A DNA stretch of 64,000 bases from Corynebacterium renale. GTDB lineage: Bacteria; Actinomycetota; Actinomycetes; Mycobacteriales; Mycobacteriaceae. This document shows positions 8,794 to 19,318 of the stretch, piece by piece. The stretch lies in the NCBI RefSeq assembly GCF_002563965.1, contig NZ_PDJF01000001.1, positions 868,001 through 932,000 on the forward strand. Reading direction: 5' to 3'. The first letter of the stretch is position 1; each line of letters starts with the position of its first letter. The notes beneath the pieces are model-generated. The model was given only the letters and a program-made list of their open reading frames with translations. It ran no database searches and had not been told where the DNA came from. A program made the position numbers and the translations under genes.

Positions 8794-10044
8794 GTGATTG
8801 ATTTAAAGTTCCTACGTGACAACCCCGAGGTAGTGCGCGAAAGCCAACGCACCCGCGGTGAAGACCCAGAACTGGTAGACCTGCTGCTCGCCGCCGACGA
8901 AGACCGCCGCGAAGCAATCAAGGTGGCCGACGAGCTCCGCGGTGAGCAGAAGGCCTTCGGCAAGAAGATTGGCCAGGCCGCCCCAGAAGAGCGCCCCGCC
9001 CTCCTCGAAGGTGCGGACAAGCTCAAGGCCCGCGTGAAGGACGCCGAGGAAGCGCAGAAGCGCGCCGAGGACAAGGTCACCGAAATCCAGTTCAAACTCT
9101 CCAACATCGTCGAAGGCGCACCCGCCGGCGGCGAGGACGATTACGTTGTCCTGGAACACGTAGGAACCCCACGCGAGTTCGACTTCGAGCCCAAGGACCA
9201 CCTGGACCTGGGCGAATCCTTAGGGCTTATCGACATGAAGCGCGGCACCAAGGTATCCGGCGCCCGCTTCTACTACTTGACTGGCGACGGCGCCATGCTG
9301 CAACTCGGGATGCTCATGCACGCTGCGAAAATCGCCCGCGAGCGCGGCTTCCAGCTCATGATCCCACCAGTACTGGTGCGTCCTGAAATTATGGCCGGCA
9401 CCGGATTCCTCGGCGAGCACTCCGACGAGATCTACTACCTAGAGCGCGACGACCTCTACCTGGTAGGCACCTCCGAGGTGGCGTTAGCTGGCTACCACCG
9501 CGATGAAATCATCGATTTGAGCGCCGGCCCCATTAAATACGCAGGCTGGTCGAGCTGCTTCCGTCGAGAAGCGGGCTCCTACGGCAAGGACACCCGCGGC
9601 ATCCTGCGCGTGCACCAGTTCGACAAGCTGGAGATGTTCGTCTACGCCAAGCCCGAGGACGCCACCCGCATCCACCAGGAACTCCTGGCTATGGAAAAGG
9701 AAATGCTCGCTGCGATCGAGGTGCCATACCGCGTCATCGACACCGCCGGCGGCGACCTCGGCTCCTCGGCCGCCCGCAAGTTCGACACCGAGGCCTGGAT
9801 CCCGTCCCAGCAGACCTACCGCGAGCTGACCTCCACCTCCAACTGCACCACCTTCCAGGCCCGCCGCCTGTCCACTCGCTACCGCGACGAAAACGGCAAA
9901 ACGCAGGTCGCCGCAACCCTGAACGGCACGCTCGCAACCACCCGCTGGCTCGTCGCCATCCTGGAAAACCACCAGCAAGAGGACGGTTCCGTGGTCGTGC
10001 CCGAGGCTCTGCGCCCCTACGTGGGCAAGGACGTCCTGCGATGA
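8794..10044 (+). CDS. serS: Seryl-tRNA synthetase
   Basis: 416 residues. Charges tRNA-Ser with serine in the cytoplasm. The N-terminal coiled-coil arm (about 30-100, Glu/Lys/Arg-rich heptads such as [16 protein letters not shown]) is typical of SerRS. The class II core follows with motif 2 ([21 protein letters not shown]) and motif 3 near the C-terminus ([16 protein letters not shown]). Length agrees with actinobacterial SerRS (about 420). GTG start chosen from the [12 protein letters not shown] family N-terminus. The downstream acyltransferase overlaps its stop by 4 bp (ATGA). Confidence 0.97.
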   Translation: MIDLKFLRDNPEVVRESQRTRGEDPELVDLLLAADEDRREAIKVADELRGEQKAFGKKIGQAAPEERPALLEGADKLKARVKDAEEAQKRAEDKVTEIQFKLSNIVEGAPAGGEDDYVVLEHVGTPREFDFEPKDHLDLGESLGLIDMKRGTKVSGARFYYLTGDGAMLQLGMLMHAAKIARERGFQLMIPPVLVRPEIMAGTGFLGEHSDEIYYLERDDLYLVGTSEVALAGYHRDEIIDLSAGPIKYAGWSSCFRREAGSYGKDTRGILRVHQFDKLEMFVYAKPEDATRIHQELLAMEKEMLAAIEVPYRVIDTAGGDLGSSAARKFDTEAWIPSQQTYRELTSTSNCTTFQARRLSTRYRDENGKTQVAATLNGTLATTRWLVAILENHQQEDGSVVVPEALRPYVGKDVLR

Positions 10045-10862
10045 ACTACAAGCTTATCGACGGCTTCCGCACCCCCACCTACTACAAGGAAATAGCCGAC
10101 CACGCGGAAGCACGCGAACCGTTCTACGGCCGGCGTATCCTGCCGTTGGCCAAGCGCCTCATGCGCGCGCAAAACATTGAAGTCACCGTCACCGGAGCCG
10201 AGTTCATCCCCGCCGAAGGTGGGGCCCTCTTGGCCGTCAATCACACCGGCTACTACGACTTCATCCTCGGCGGAATCCCCGCCTACCTGCGCGGACGGCG
10301 CCTAGTACGCTTCATGGCGAAGAAATCGATCTTCGACGTACCCGTGGTCGGCGCGATGATGCGCAAGATGGGCCACCTCCCCGTCGACCGCTCCGCCGGC
10401 GCATCCTCAGTCGAGGAGGCTATCGCCCGCCTGCGCGGCGGCGAACTCGTGGGCATCTTCCCAGAGGGCACGATCTCACGCTCCTTCGAACTACAAGACT
10501 TCAAGACCGGCGCCGCCCGCATCGCCCACGAAGCCGGCGTACCCCTAGTACCCGTGGTGATCTGGGGTTCGCAGCGCATCTGGACCAAAGGCCTGAAGAA
10601 AAACCTGGGCCGCTCCTTTAAGCCAGTCATGATCCGCGTCGGCGCGCCGATCCCACTCAGCGGCGACCCCGCCGAAGACACCGCGCTGCTCAAAGAAGCG
10701 ATGGACTACGAACTCGGCCTCGTGCGCGCAGAGTACGAGAAAGAATACGGCCCGCACCCAGAGTTGGCTGGGTGGGTTCCCGCCGCCATGGGAGGCGGCG
10801 CGCCCACTATCGACGAAGCGAAAGCCATCGACGCCGCCGCGCGGGAACAGCGGAAGGGCTAG
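10041..10862 (+). CDS. 1-acyl-glycerol-3-phosphate acyltransferase (PlsC-like)
   Basis: 273 residues. The acyltransferase signature blocks are visible: NHTGYYD (the NHxxxxD catalytic motif, about residue 56) and FPEGTISRS (glycerophosphate-binding block, about 140). Family members acylate lysophosphatidic acid at the membrane face during phospholipid synthesis. Related actinobacterial enzymes may act on other acceptors, so the exact substrate is not certain. ATG overlaps the serS stop codon by 4 bp, which implies coupled translation. The C-terminal ~40 residues are charged and lack family motifs. Confidence 0.85.
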   Translation: MNYKLIDGFRTPTYYKEIADHAEAREPFYGRRILPLAKRLMRAQNIEVTVTGAEFIPAEGGALLAVNHTGYYDFILGGIPAYLRGRRLVRFMAKKSIFDVPVVGAMMRKMGHLPVDRSAGASSVEEAIARLRGGELVGIFPEGTISRSFELQDFKTGAARIAHEAGVPLVPVVIWGSQRIWTKGLKKNLGRSFKPVMIRVGAPIPLSGDPAEDTALLKEAMDYELGLVRAEYEKEYGPHPELAGWVPAAMGGGAPTIDEAKAIDAAAREQRKG

Positions 10863-10965
10863 CGCTTTTGCTTGCTGGCGTTTGTGCGCTGGCGTGCGTT
10901 TCCCCTGGTTGCGAGGCTTCGTGACCAGGGGTTTTGACTTGCTGTAGAGCGTCGTGGGGTGTGCG

Positions 10966-11545
10966 CGTGCATATTTATCGGCCAGAGTTAATATGCCAGG
11001 TCGCGGGCTGCTAGCCGGGAGTGCGTGACCTGGGATATTAAGGCCAGCTCATAAATATGCGGATTTGCGCATGCGGACAGAGCGTATTTAGTGTTGCCGG
11101 TGGGGCTGGACTTATCTTTGACGTGAATATTTGTAGCGCATCTTGTATACGCCAGGTCGCGAAAGCTCGGGCGTTGAGCGCGACCTGGCGTATACAAGAC
11201 GTGGGTCAAGGATGTCGGTCAAGAACGCGACTCAAGAACCCGACCTGCACTTTTAAACGCAACGCCCCCAGCCGCCAGACAACAGTCAGCCCGGCGCCCG
11301 TGCGCCGGTCCTTTTCTGCCCACGCCTCCCCCGAAAAGCACGCGAACCGGAAGGAGGCGCGCACGCGCGCCACGGATTATCCCATCCGGTCAGCTGCCGG
11401 CTGCTTCAGTGGCCGATCTTCCGCACATCTGCCACCCCAAAAACGCTAGCCTTAGCAGCCAGGCTTAATATCCCAGGTCGCACGCATCCTGCTGCCCAAG
11501 CGTGACCTGGGATATTAAGGCCAGCTCATAATTATGCAGCAAACG
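10966..11545 (-). repeat. Mosaic hairpin repeat element, copy E2 (inverted)
   Basis: Most complete copy, in reverse orientation relative to E1. A-type hairpins lie at 10988-11042 and 11464-11519 and a B-type hairpin at 11142-11198. A linker of about 260 bp between B and the outer A contains short sub-repeats such as GTCAAGGATG and TTTAAACGCAACG. It lies between the acyltransferase and the HAD gene, both on the plus strand. An open frame across 11057-11449 resembles those in E1 and E3, but I treat it as a by-product of nucleotide conservation. Confidence 0.85.
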
Positions 11546-11623
11546 CGAGCCGCCCCAACCCCCGAACCATCGCGTGTGCACTGGTGGCGCCCGCCGGAGC
11601 AACCAAAGCGCTAGGGTGGGGGC

Positions 11624-12493
11624 ATGGAACCTGTTACGGCCCCGACCCCTGCGCAGCGCCCCGCCGAGAAACCGCTGCTCATCGCTTCGGACATCGACGG
11701 CACTTTCATTACGTCGGCGGACCGCGTCACTCCGCGGCTGCGGGACGTGGTGATGCGTGCGCGTCGCGAGGGCGCTGAGATTGCGCTGGTCACGGGCCGT
11801 CCGCACCGGTGGTTGTACCCGGTGTTGGATCAGCTGCCGTTCCGACCCGTGTGCATCACGGCGAATGGGGCGGTCATGTTCGATTCGGCGACGGAGGAGA
11901 TCGTGACGCGCCATGAGCTGGCCCCTCAGACGATGCGGGACGTCGTTAAGCAAGCTCGGAAGGCGCTATACGACGCCACCTCCGGCTCCCTCGCCCTGGC
12001 GGTGGAAAGGGTCGGGGCGGATGCGTTTGCCTCCGATGAGGAATGCTTCGCCGTGACCAAGGAGTACGTGCACACGTGGGCTGCCGGCGGTTTTGCGGTG
12101 GAGACGGATGAAGAGATTACGTCGCAGCCTGCGGTGAAGCTCCTTTTGCGCAATCCGGATATGACGGCCCCGGAGATGCACCGGATTATCGCGCCGTGGA
12201 TTGATCCGGCGCAGGCGCATGTCACGTATTCGATGAATGAGGGCCTCTTGGAGGTGGCGGTGCCGGGCGTGAATAAGGCGCTCGGCGTGCGTGCGTTGTG
12301 CGAATTACATGACGTCCCGCGTGAGCGCACTGTGGCGTTCGGGGACATGGCCAACGATATTGAGATGCTGGAGTGGGTGAACTTTGGCGTGGCAATGGGC
12401 AACGCGAACCCGGAGGTGAAGGCCGTCGCGGATTTCGTGGGCCCGACGAATGATGAAAACGGGGTGGCCGAAGTCTTGGAATGGTGGTTCTAG
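11624..12493 (+). CDS. HAD-superfamily Cof-type phosphatase
   Basis: 289 residues. Motif I is SDIDGTF near residue 25 (catalytic Asp-x-Asp). Motif II is the VTGR block, and motif IV is GDMANDIEMLEW near the C-terminus, which binds Mg2+. A large cap domain between motifs II and III places it in the Cof/SupH (type IIB) subfamily. These are usually promiscuous sugar-phosphate or flavin-related phosphatases; the specific substrate cannot be read from the sequence. A perfect hairpin follows the stop codon. Confidence 0.85.
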   Translation: MEPVTAPTPAQRPAEKPLLIASDIDGTFITSADRVTPRLRDVVMRARREGAEIALVTGRPHRWLYPVLDQLPFRPVCITANGAVMFDSATEEIVTRHELAPQTMRDVVKQARKALYDATSGSLALAVERVGADAFASDEECFAVTKEYVHTWAAGGFAVETDEEITSQPAVKLLLRNPDMTAPEMHRIIAPWIDPAQAHVTYSMNEGLLEVAVPGVNKALGVRALCELHDVPRERTVAFGDMANDIEMLEWVNFGVAMGNANPEVKAVADFVGPTNDENGVAEVLEWWF

Positions 12494-12502
12494 AAACAGG
12501 AG

Positions 12503-12530
12503 GCCCCGGCGTGAATGTTCACGCCGGGGC
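12503..12530. terminator. Bidirectional terminator hairpin
   Basis: Perfect inverted repeat with 13-bp arms (GCCCCGGCGTGAA and its complement) and a 2-nt centre. It lies between the ends of the convergent HAD and amidase genes. Confidence 0.75.
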
Positions 12531-12549
12531 TTGCACCGTGCTGGGTTAG

Positions 12550-14523
12550 CTAGCGGTTAATTTTGACCTCGTTGGTTTCGGGGTTCCAGGTGATGTTGCC
12601 GCCTTGGAAGTCCACTTTGATCAGGCCGTTCCACTGGTGTTCTTCGTTGAGTGGAAGGCCAAGGGGTCCGAGGTCGAAGCCTTGTTGTGCCCAGGCGTCG
12701 CCGATGGCTCCCCAGAGTGCTCGTGGTCCGGTTGCTTCGTTGCCGACCATGATGCCGTTATCGAAAGCCTGGTAGGCCACGCCTTGGCTGGTTTCTCCGA
12801 CGGGGCCGCGGGCTGCGCCGAGGACGTGACCGAGCGTGCCGCGGTTGTGGGACCACAGTTGGGAGAGCTGCGAGTCGCTGGAGAACGCCGCCACCTTATC
12901 CACAACCGGCGGGATGTCCTTGAGCGAGACCCCGCCCAGAACTTCGGTGTTTCCGTTGAGCCCAAGCTTGCTTAGGTCCAGGTGGCCGTTCTTGACGGCC
13001 CAGGTCAACGCGACGACAGCGATGGTTCCCACGACGCCGGCGATGGCAGCGACGTCGCCACTCTGGATGGCGTTGACGATGCCCGACAGGCTCAGGCCAC
13101 CGGGCGCGGAGCTTTGCGCCACGTTCGGCGTCCCACTCGGGGCTGGCGGCGGGGTGGTCGTCGTCGTGACCTGGTTGGAGACGGCCGGTGGGGTGGTCGT
13201 CGTCGTTGCGGTTGTAGTCGTGGTGCCGGCGGTGCCAGCGTTGATGGCGTTGTACTTCTGCGTTGCGATGGAGCGGATCGTGCCCATCTGCGCGTACGCT
13301 GCGTCGCCGGGGCACGTCGTGTAGCCGACGTCGCGGTGCGCGAAGATGTTCGGAAGCGTCTTTGCCTGACCATAAGGTACGAAGGTGTAGCTGGAGCCTT
13401 CGGAGTAGTGGGTGCCACTGCCTTGCGGGTGGAACCCGGCCACCGAGGCGCGCCAGCCGGCGAGTTCGCCCACCGACTTCAGCATCGCCTGGGATGGGGC
13501 CGTGGTGGTGTAGTTGCCCATCATCGAGATTGCCCAGGTATTCGAGTTGAAGCCGCCTGCGTGCGCGCCGATGACGCCCTTGTTCATGCCGCCGGCGCGG
13601 CCTTCGTAGATGGTTCCATACTTATCGACGAGCGCGTGGTACCCAATATCGCACCAGCCCAAAGTGTTCGCATGGTAGTTCCAGTAGCCGCGCATCTGCG
13701 CAGCGGATTGAGCTGGCGTGTAGTTATTGGACCCGGCGGTGTGGTGAATCGTGATCGCGCTGACTGGTTCCGCGTAATCGACGCTGCAGTTCTTTGCGCC
13801 TGCGCCCCAGCCGGAACGGGAGACCACCTTGGGCATGCCGTAGGCGTCGGAGTATTGGACGGGTGCGATGCCACCTTCTTCGGCGTTGCCGTCGATGAAT
13901 ACGGCACTGATGCCGGTGTCGGAATCCGCGACGGGTTTGATGTCGTCGTAGTTCACCGGAGCAGGGGCCTCGGCCGGAACAGGAGCTTCCTCGGCTGGCT
14001 GCTCTGTGTCGGGCAGGTCTACGTCGGTTCCTTCTTCGGCGCCGGCATAGTCGATGTTGGCGGTAGAGACCTGCACCTTGTGGGTGGGCTCGTGGTAAAT
14101 CAGCTCGGTGCCGTTGATCCCATTCGGGTTAATGTACCCGGAGTCCTGGGGGTCCATGTCGTACCAGGGGCTCCAGGAGCCGTCGGGCATTTCGGCGCGG
14201 ACGAAGGCTGCGATGTCGCGCTCGCCGTACCAGGTGAGGGCGAATTGGCTGAACTCTTCCTCGCGGGTGAATTCCTTGACAGTGCGGGCGGTTCCTTCTG
14301 AGCCGTCGCCTTGGGTAGCGATGGCGGGGTCGTCGACAAGCACATTGTTACCGGAATCGAATGAGACCGATTCGTTGAGGACTTCGATGTTGCCGGCGTC
14401 GGGGCCGTCGGTGTTAAGGATTTTGTTGCCCCCGAATGCTGCGGTGACGGCCAGTGCTGCGGCAAGCACGGTGGCCGCGACCGGCTTCGGCCGGGCTGCT
14501 GTGAGGCGGCGTTTCTGCTGCAC
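12550..14523 (-). CDS. Secreted PGRP-type N-acetylmuramoyl-L-alanine amidase with LGFP repeats
   Basis: 657 residues from GTG 14523, chosen because AGGAGT lies 7 nt upstream and the product then starts with a clean signal peptide (QQKRRL...PVAATVLAAALAVTAAFGG). The frame is open further, with an ATG at 14556. The amidase_2/PGRP domain (about 235-420) has zinc ligands in AITIHHTAG, the catalytic Tyr region GYHALVDKYG and HRDVGYTTCPG. A Thr/Pro linker and a helix follow (about 460-520). The C-terminus (about 560-655) has LGFP-type cell-wall repeats (GPLGLPLNEEHQWNG). It should cleave the MurNAc-L-Ala bond of peptidoglycan. Position next to glf matches the mycobacterial Rv3811 neighbourhood. Confidence 0.88.
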   Translation of the reverse strand: MQQKRRLTAARPKPVAATVLAAALAVTAAFGGNKILNTDGPDAGNIEVLNESVSFDSGNNVLVDDPAIATQGDGSEGTARTVKEFTREEEFSQFALTWYGERDIAAFVRAEMPDGSWSPWYDMDPQDSGYINPNGINGTELIYHEPTHKVQVSTANIDYAGAEEGTDVDLPDTEQPAEEAPVPAEAPAPVNYDDIKPVADSDTGISAVFIDGNAEEGGIAPVQYSDAYGMPKVVSRSGWGAGAKNCSVDYAEPVSAITIHHTAGSNNYTPAQSAAQMRGYWNYHANTLGWCDIGYHALVDKYGTIYEGRAGGMNKGVIGAHAGGFNSNTWAISMMGNYTTTAPSQAMLKSVGELAGWRASVAGFHPQGSGTHYSEGSSYTFVPYGQAKTLPNIFAHRDVGYTTCPGDAAYAQMGTIRSIATQKYNAINAGTAGTTTTTATTTTTPPAVSNQVTTTTTPPPAPSGTPNVAQSSAPGGLSLSGIVNAIQSGDVAAIAGVVGTIAVVALTWAVKNGHLDLSKLGLNGNTEVLGGVSLKDIPPVVDKVAAFSSDSQLSQLWSHNRGTLGHVLGAARGPVGETSQGVAYQAFDNGIMVGNEATGPRALWGAIGDAWAQQGFDLGPLGLPLNEEHQWNGLIKVDFQGGNITWNPETNEVKINR

Positions 14524-14627
14524 GGTGCGTACTCCTGAATCTGTCACCCCGTCCATGATGCAGGTGTGACTAATGTGAAAATAGTTAACCGCTGGCAAGT
14601 GTAGTGCATTCGTGTGGTTAATGGTAG

Positions 14628-15869
<1,242 letters not shown>

Positions 15870-16349
15870 GTGCCCGTCTTTGACCAGGCCGTCATATTAT
15901 GGACCGGCCTGTTTTCCCCCGAGCTCAACCTGCTGTGGGTACTTGTTGCCGTCGGGTTGGCGCGCCGGGCTCCCGGCGGCTTTCGAGTCGGCGCGCTGGT
16001 CGGGGTGGCTGCCGCTTCGCTGAGCTGCACTGTGCTCAAGCGCGTTTTCGGACGCGAGCGGCCACCCGAAGAGTTAGCGCTGATTATCGAAACGAACGCC
16101 TCCTTCCCCTCCGGGCACGCAACCGCCGCCGGCGCTTTAGTAGGGATCGCGCTGGTCACGCGCCGGCCCTGGCTGATCGCGCTCGCTGTGGTGCATGCGG
16201 TGGTGATCGGGTGGACACGCCTCTACGTAGGCGTGCACTGGCTTAGCGACGTCGTGGCCGGCTGGATCTTGGGCGCGGTAGTTGCGTATGTGGTGTGCCG
16301 GCTGGTTATGCGGTTGTGGGGGCGGATTTCGTATCGCGAGGGTCGTTGA
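15870..16349 (+). CDS. PAP2-family membrane phosphatase
   Basis: 159 residues, about five hydrophobic helices. The three PAP2 motifs are complete: KRVFGRERP (KX6RP), FPSGHA (PSGH) and TRLYVGVHWLSD (SRX5HX3D, with Thr for Ser). The family dephosphorylates polyprenyl or phosphatidyl phosphates at the membrane. GTG begins at the base after the glf stop codon, so it is an operon partner of glf. A second PAP2 gene lies downstream of glfT2. This copy may be an undecaprenyl/decaprenyl pyrophosphate phosphatase, but the substrate is inferred. Confidence 0.85.
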   Translation: MPVFDQAVILWTGLFSPELNLLWVLVAVGLARRAPGGFRVGALVGVAAASLSCTVLKRVFGRERPPEELALIIETNASFPSGHATAAGALVGIALVTRRPWLIALAVVHAVVIGWTRLYVGVHWLSDVVAGWILGAVVAYVVCRLVMRLWGRISYREGR

Positions 16350-16545
16350 AGGCTTCGGTTTGGTGTTAACTGGAGAGTTTCTGATTATCGGATGTGTCGA
16401 ATTTCGACACGTAGAGGGCCTTTTGTCCACTTTTGGGCAACCGAAGTTATTCAATAGTATGGCGTAGCTAATGCTGCTTTACCATATGATTTGATATATC
16501 CTAAGACCTACTTTTCATTTTCTTTGGCTGAAAGACACCTTACAT
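16350..16545. other. AT-rich intergenic region upstream of the protease gene
   Basis: Contains one short palindrome, GTGTCGAATTTCGACAC at about 16396-16412, and a TATGATTTGATATA-like stretch near 16485 that could hold a promoter. No gene seen. GC content drops here compared with glf. Confidence 0.4.
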
Positions 16546-17286
16546 ATGAAACTTGACGGCGTGACATCAATCATCGGAATCCTTATTTCCATCATCGTAG
16601 CCGTTCTGGGAATTGTTTTTGGGTCCGGAGAGGGTTCTAGCGGGCCAGTTACAGGCTCTTCGTCATCTGCTGCGGGACCCGTCACTGTCTCTCAAGGAAT
16701 GGGTATTACCAGCCCCCAGGGAATGAGCTTTCTCTGGCAAAAGAATATCGAATGTACCATCGGATATGTGGATGGGCCCCGAAAAGTTGCTTACACTGCG
16801 CGCCATTGTGCGCAGGAGGGCGATCCCACAGACACCAACTACATCGGTGTAGAAATCCGTACGTCGGACGGGCGTCGTATCGGCGAGACTGTCCACCCGC
16901 AGAAGTATCAGGGGCGCACCCCGTATCTGTCCTACACCGCTAAAGAGTCGGACCTTGTAGCCATTGCCCTTGACGATGATGTTATCGCTGGCGCTAACGT
17001 CTACTCCGGTGATTCAATAGTTGACTACAGCTACCTTTCCCCTGGCACGCGCGTGTGCACGTATGGGCGCGTCGCTAAGGCGACCCGCTGTGGCACGATC
17101 AGCCATCTTCACGATGACGCATTCGTTCGTACCGTCCGTACCACAGAAAGCGGCGGTCGGTGGTCGGTCACCGGCGATTCGGGCGGACCTGTCTGGCTTG
17201 AGAATGGTGGTGGGTTCGTCGGTATTCATAACGGCTCATACCTCGTAGACGGCGTGTATAAGGGCACTTTCTTCACCGGTTTTTAG
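16546..17286 (+). CDS. Membrane-anchored trypsin-like serine protease
   Basis: 246 residues. An N-terminal hydrophobic helix (about 8-28) with no clear signal-peptidase site suggests a membrane anchor; a Ser/Gly-rich linker follows. The chymotrypsin-fold triad is readable: His in YTARHCAQ, Asp in KESDLVAIAL, and Ser in TGDSGGPVW. Cys residues at CTIGYV, RHC, VCTYG and TRCGT could form two disulfides, as in S1 proteases. The peptide target is unknown. It opens an AT-richer island and does not obviously belong with glf. A second S1-like protease is encoded at 45356. Confidence 0.8.
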   Translation: MKLDGVTSIIGILISIIVAVLGIVFGSGEGSSGPVTGSSSSAAGPVTVSQGMGITSPQGMSFLWQKNIECTIGYVDGPRKVAYTARHCAQEGDPTDTNYIGVEIRTSDGRRIGETVHPQKYQGRTPYLSYTAKESDLVAIALDDDVIAGANVYSGDSIVDYSYLSPGTRVCTYGRVAKATRCGTISHLHDDAFVRTVRTTESGGRWSVTGDSGGPVWLENGGGFVGIHNGSYLVDGVYKGTFFTGF

Positions 17287-17830
17287 GCCTGCTTTCCGTG
17301 CTGTTACAGCACGTAGTAAAAGAAATACCAGTGACATGTTATCGCCGAAAAACTATTAAATTTGTATCCAATCTCGTCGCCCTAGCTGGTTGCCTTTTTA
17401 GGGTGTGGCCCTCGGAACTTTCCTACCGCGTATTCACTTTCCACAGCGTTGGGACGTCGCTCTTAGTATGAGTGTTTGACTAGCATCTTTGATAGGCGCG
17501 GTCACCGATTCAGCTGTTTTGATGGCCAAAATAACCAGCTATGTTGTTTAAACGTTAGACATCGATGGTTTCTGTACCGGCAGTGGCTGAGGCTAAAGAT
17601 AAGTGCACAGGTCTTGCCGTAGTGGCCTATCGGCCAGGTGTGATGATTTTGACGTTTCCGTATGGTTCGAGAGACGTCAGCTTCCCACTTACTCAACACA
17701 TGTGTGAAGTTGGGTGTTAAGTTCGAAAGGGTGTGTTTAGCTGGCAAAATGTAATTTTCGAGGGCGAGCTTCCCACTCAGCTTCCCACTTACTCAACACA
17801 TGTGTGAAGTTAGGTGTTAAGTTCAAGTCG
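17287..17830. other. Non-coding region with a duplicated 46-bp sequence
   Basis: No convincing gene in 544 bp. It contains the direct repeat 17679-17724 / 17779-17824 (separate entry). No HipA-like partner for the neighbouring repressor gene is found here. Confidence 0.5.
17679..17824. repeat. 46-bp direct repeat, copies exactly 100 bp apart
   Basis: Copies at 17679-17724 and 17779-17824 differ at one base. Each contains the palindrome ACACATGTGT. A third partial copy (GAGCTTCCCACT) precedes the second. The downstream copy ends just after the stop codon of the minus-strand HTH gene. Confidence 0.85.
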
Positions 17831-18061
17831 CTAAGGCGATCGGCGCAGGGCCTCCGGGATGTGCTGCACGGCAGCAAGGTCAAGGCCGAGCACGTTGAGC
17901 ACAGCCTCGACTTTATCCATGCGGACTGTAGTTTTCCCCTGTTCGAAGTCGCGAATGAAGCGTTCGGATACCAGCGCCAGCTCCGCGACGTCCTCCTGGG
18001 TGAGGTTCATGGCGCGCCGCTGTTCGCGAGCTTGTGCACCGATGCCTGAATGTTGTTTCAC
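17831..18061 (-). CDS. HipB-like HTH repressor, apparently without a HipA partner
   Basis: 76 residues from GTG 18061, chosen because GGAAGG lies 5 nt upstream. The upstream extension to 18157 would run through operator sequence. The XRE/HTH_3 fold covers nearly the whole chain: AREQRRAMNLTQEDVAELALVSERFIRDFEQGK, then a VLNVLGLDLAAV dimerisation helix typical of HipB/Y4mF antitoxins. Two identical palindromes upstream suggest autoregulation. No HipA kinase gene is adjacent on either side, so it is either an orphan antitoxin or a regulator of something else. Gene content and composition suggest acquired DNA. Confidence 0.7.
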   Translation of the reverse strand: MKQHSGIGAQAREQRRAMNLTQEDVAELALVSERFIRDFEQGKTTVRMDKVEAVLNVLGLDLAAVQHIPEALRRSP

Positions 18062-18091
18062 GCTTACCTTCCGGCCACTGAAATATATATT

Positions 18092-18167
18092 CGGCACGAA
18101 CGTGCCGGTTTCCCGCAGACTAACACTTTTCGCGAACAAAAAGTAGCTATTCGGCACGACCGTGCCG
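18092..18167. promoter_or_regulatory. Twin palindromic operators upstream of the HipB-like gene
   Basis: CGGCACGAACGTGCCG (18092-18107) and CGGCACGACCGTGCCG (18152-18167) are 16-bp palindromes 60 bp apart, inside a longer identical context (TATTCGGCACGAMCGTGCCG). The proximal site abuts TATATT on the minus strand, a plausible -10 box. The layout matches cooperative binding of a HipB-type dimer. Confidence 0.7.
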
Positions 18168-18436
18168 GTTTGGGCTGACAGGTGCCTTGGCTTGGGTTAA
18201 GGGGTCCGGAGACCTTCTGTTTTGTCGAGGATTCGAGGATGCCTTGCTGTGATTGCTCGAATCGTGTGCGAGCAAAACAGTCTACTTCAGAGTCTCGATT
18301 CCATTTGGGGAGTACTCATCTATGTAGCCTCAGGTGGCTTGTTTATGCGGTGAATCGCCAACCAAAAATTTCAGTATTGATGTCAGTGTAAGCGCGTATG
18401 CTATATATGTAAGACAGTAATATAGGAAGGTATTTA

Positions 18437-19201
18437 ATGCTTGATTCTATAACGATTCGCATCCCAAGCGATTTGAAGAAGGTCATCATCGATGAGGCGA
18501 GAGCGCTGGGTACAACACAAAGCGACTTTTTGCGCCAAATAATTGAAAGCAGTATTGGTCAGGTAAGTTCGTCCAACGATCGAACTATGGCTGAAGCGGA
18601 ATTATCACTGAGCCCATTTGAAAGAGGGATGCTTCGCTTGCAAGTACAGACGATCCTTGCTGTAAATGGAAAGCTTCCAGCAGAGTTCTATGATGAGGAA
18701 CGATTGAAGATGGCTGCTCAGGTTCTTGATAAAGGATTTTCTGGCGAATACTCCAGTATCCTTCCCGAAGCTGAGGCGGAACTGAGCGTCGCTGATTGTG
18801 AACTTGTGTGGGACATATTGGATATGTTCCGAGTGCTTGAGAGCAGTGTTGAATCACTCGGCGATACGGGCTGGCAGGGACTGGGATTGGCTGACGCCGA
18901 ATATTATGGCAAATTTCGGGGCTTCGACGGCAATAACAACCTAGAATCCAAATTGGGAAGCTATGTGCGGTTTCTTATTGCCTCGGGTCGCTGGGAAGAG
19001 CAGCGTGGTTTCGTGGAAAAAACGGATGGGAATTCCCATTGCGAAATGCTGCCGACTTACCGCCGGATGCTGGCTACCTTCAAACCTATTTGGAGAGAGG
19101 TAAGTGTGCGAGGTAGCAGAGGTCACCTCGATGTTGATGAAATTAGAACTACTCTCATGGCGGGTGGAGCTCGTAGTGACACGGCTTTGAAAGATGAGTA
19201 G
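18437..19201 (+). CDS. YfbU-family protein with N-terminal ribbon-helix-helix domain
   Basis: 254 residues. Residues 1-40 (DSITIRIPSDLKKVIIDEAR...SDFLRQII) look like a CopG/MetJ ribbon-helix-helix DNA-binding unit. Residues about 58-235 match the YfbU pattern: LSPFERGMLRLQVQ, a central VWDILDMFRVLESS helix, FRGFDGNNN and LPTYRRMLATF near the end. YfbU function in E. coli is not settled, although its overproduction has been linked to cell death. ATG preceded by GGAAGG. A TATGCTATATAT tract upstream may hold the promoter. Low GC and unusual codons (ATA, TTA, AGA) suggest transfer. Fusion to a DNA-binding domain hints at autoregulation, as in toxin-antitoxin modules. Confidence 0.75.
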   Translation: MLDSITIRIPSDLKKVIIDEARALGTTQSDFLRQIIESSIGQVSSSNDRTMAEAELSLSPFERGMLRLQVQTILAVNGKLPAEFYDEERLKMAAQVLDKGFSGEYSSILPEAEAELSVADCELVWDILDMFRVLESSVESLGDTGWQGLGLADAEYYGKFRGFDGNNNLESKLGSYVRFLIASGRWEEQRGFVEKTDGNSHCEMLPTYRRMLATFKPIWREVSVRGSRGHLDVDEIRTTLMAGGARSDTALKDE

Positions 19202-19232
19202 TCGAGCCAGTGGCCCTGCAGGGGAATAAACA

Positions 19233-19260
19233 ACGACCCCGAGCATAGGCTCGGGGTCGT
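19233..19260 (+). terminator. Terminator hairpin after the YfbU gene
   Basis: 12-bp perfect arms (ACGACCCCGAGC and its complement) with a 4-nt loop, about 30 bp after the stop codon. There is no clear T-tract. Confidence 0.6.
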
Positions 19261-19318
19261 GGGGTATGGTGCGCCAACCTACATTGACGCTCACGACGCA
19301 AGGATAGCGTCAAAGCAG

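Noticed and set aside
17287..17830. A hipA-like toxin gene paired with the HipB-like repressor
   Set aside because: No frame longer than about 80 codons and no kinase motif in the region on either strand.
19259..19318. Longer N-terminus for the Abi-like protein
   Set aside because: The earlier ATG lies at the edge of the terminator hairpin and adds residues not matching the family start.
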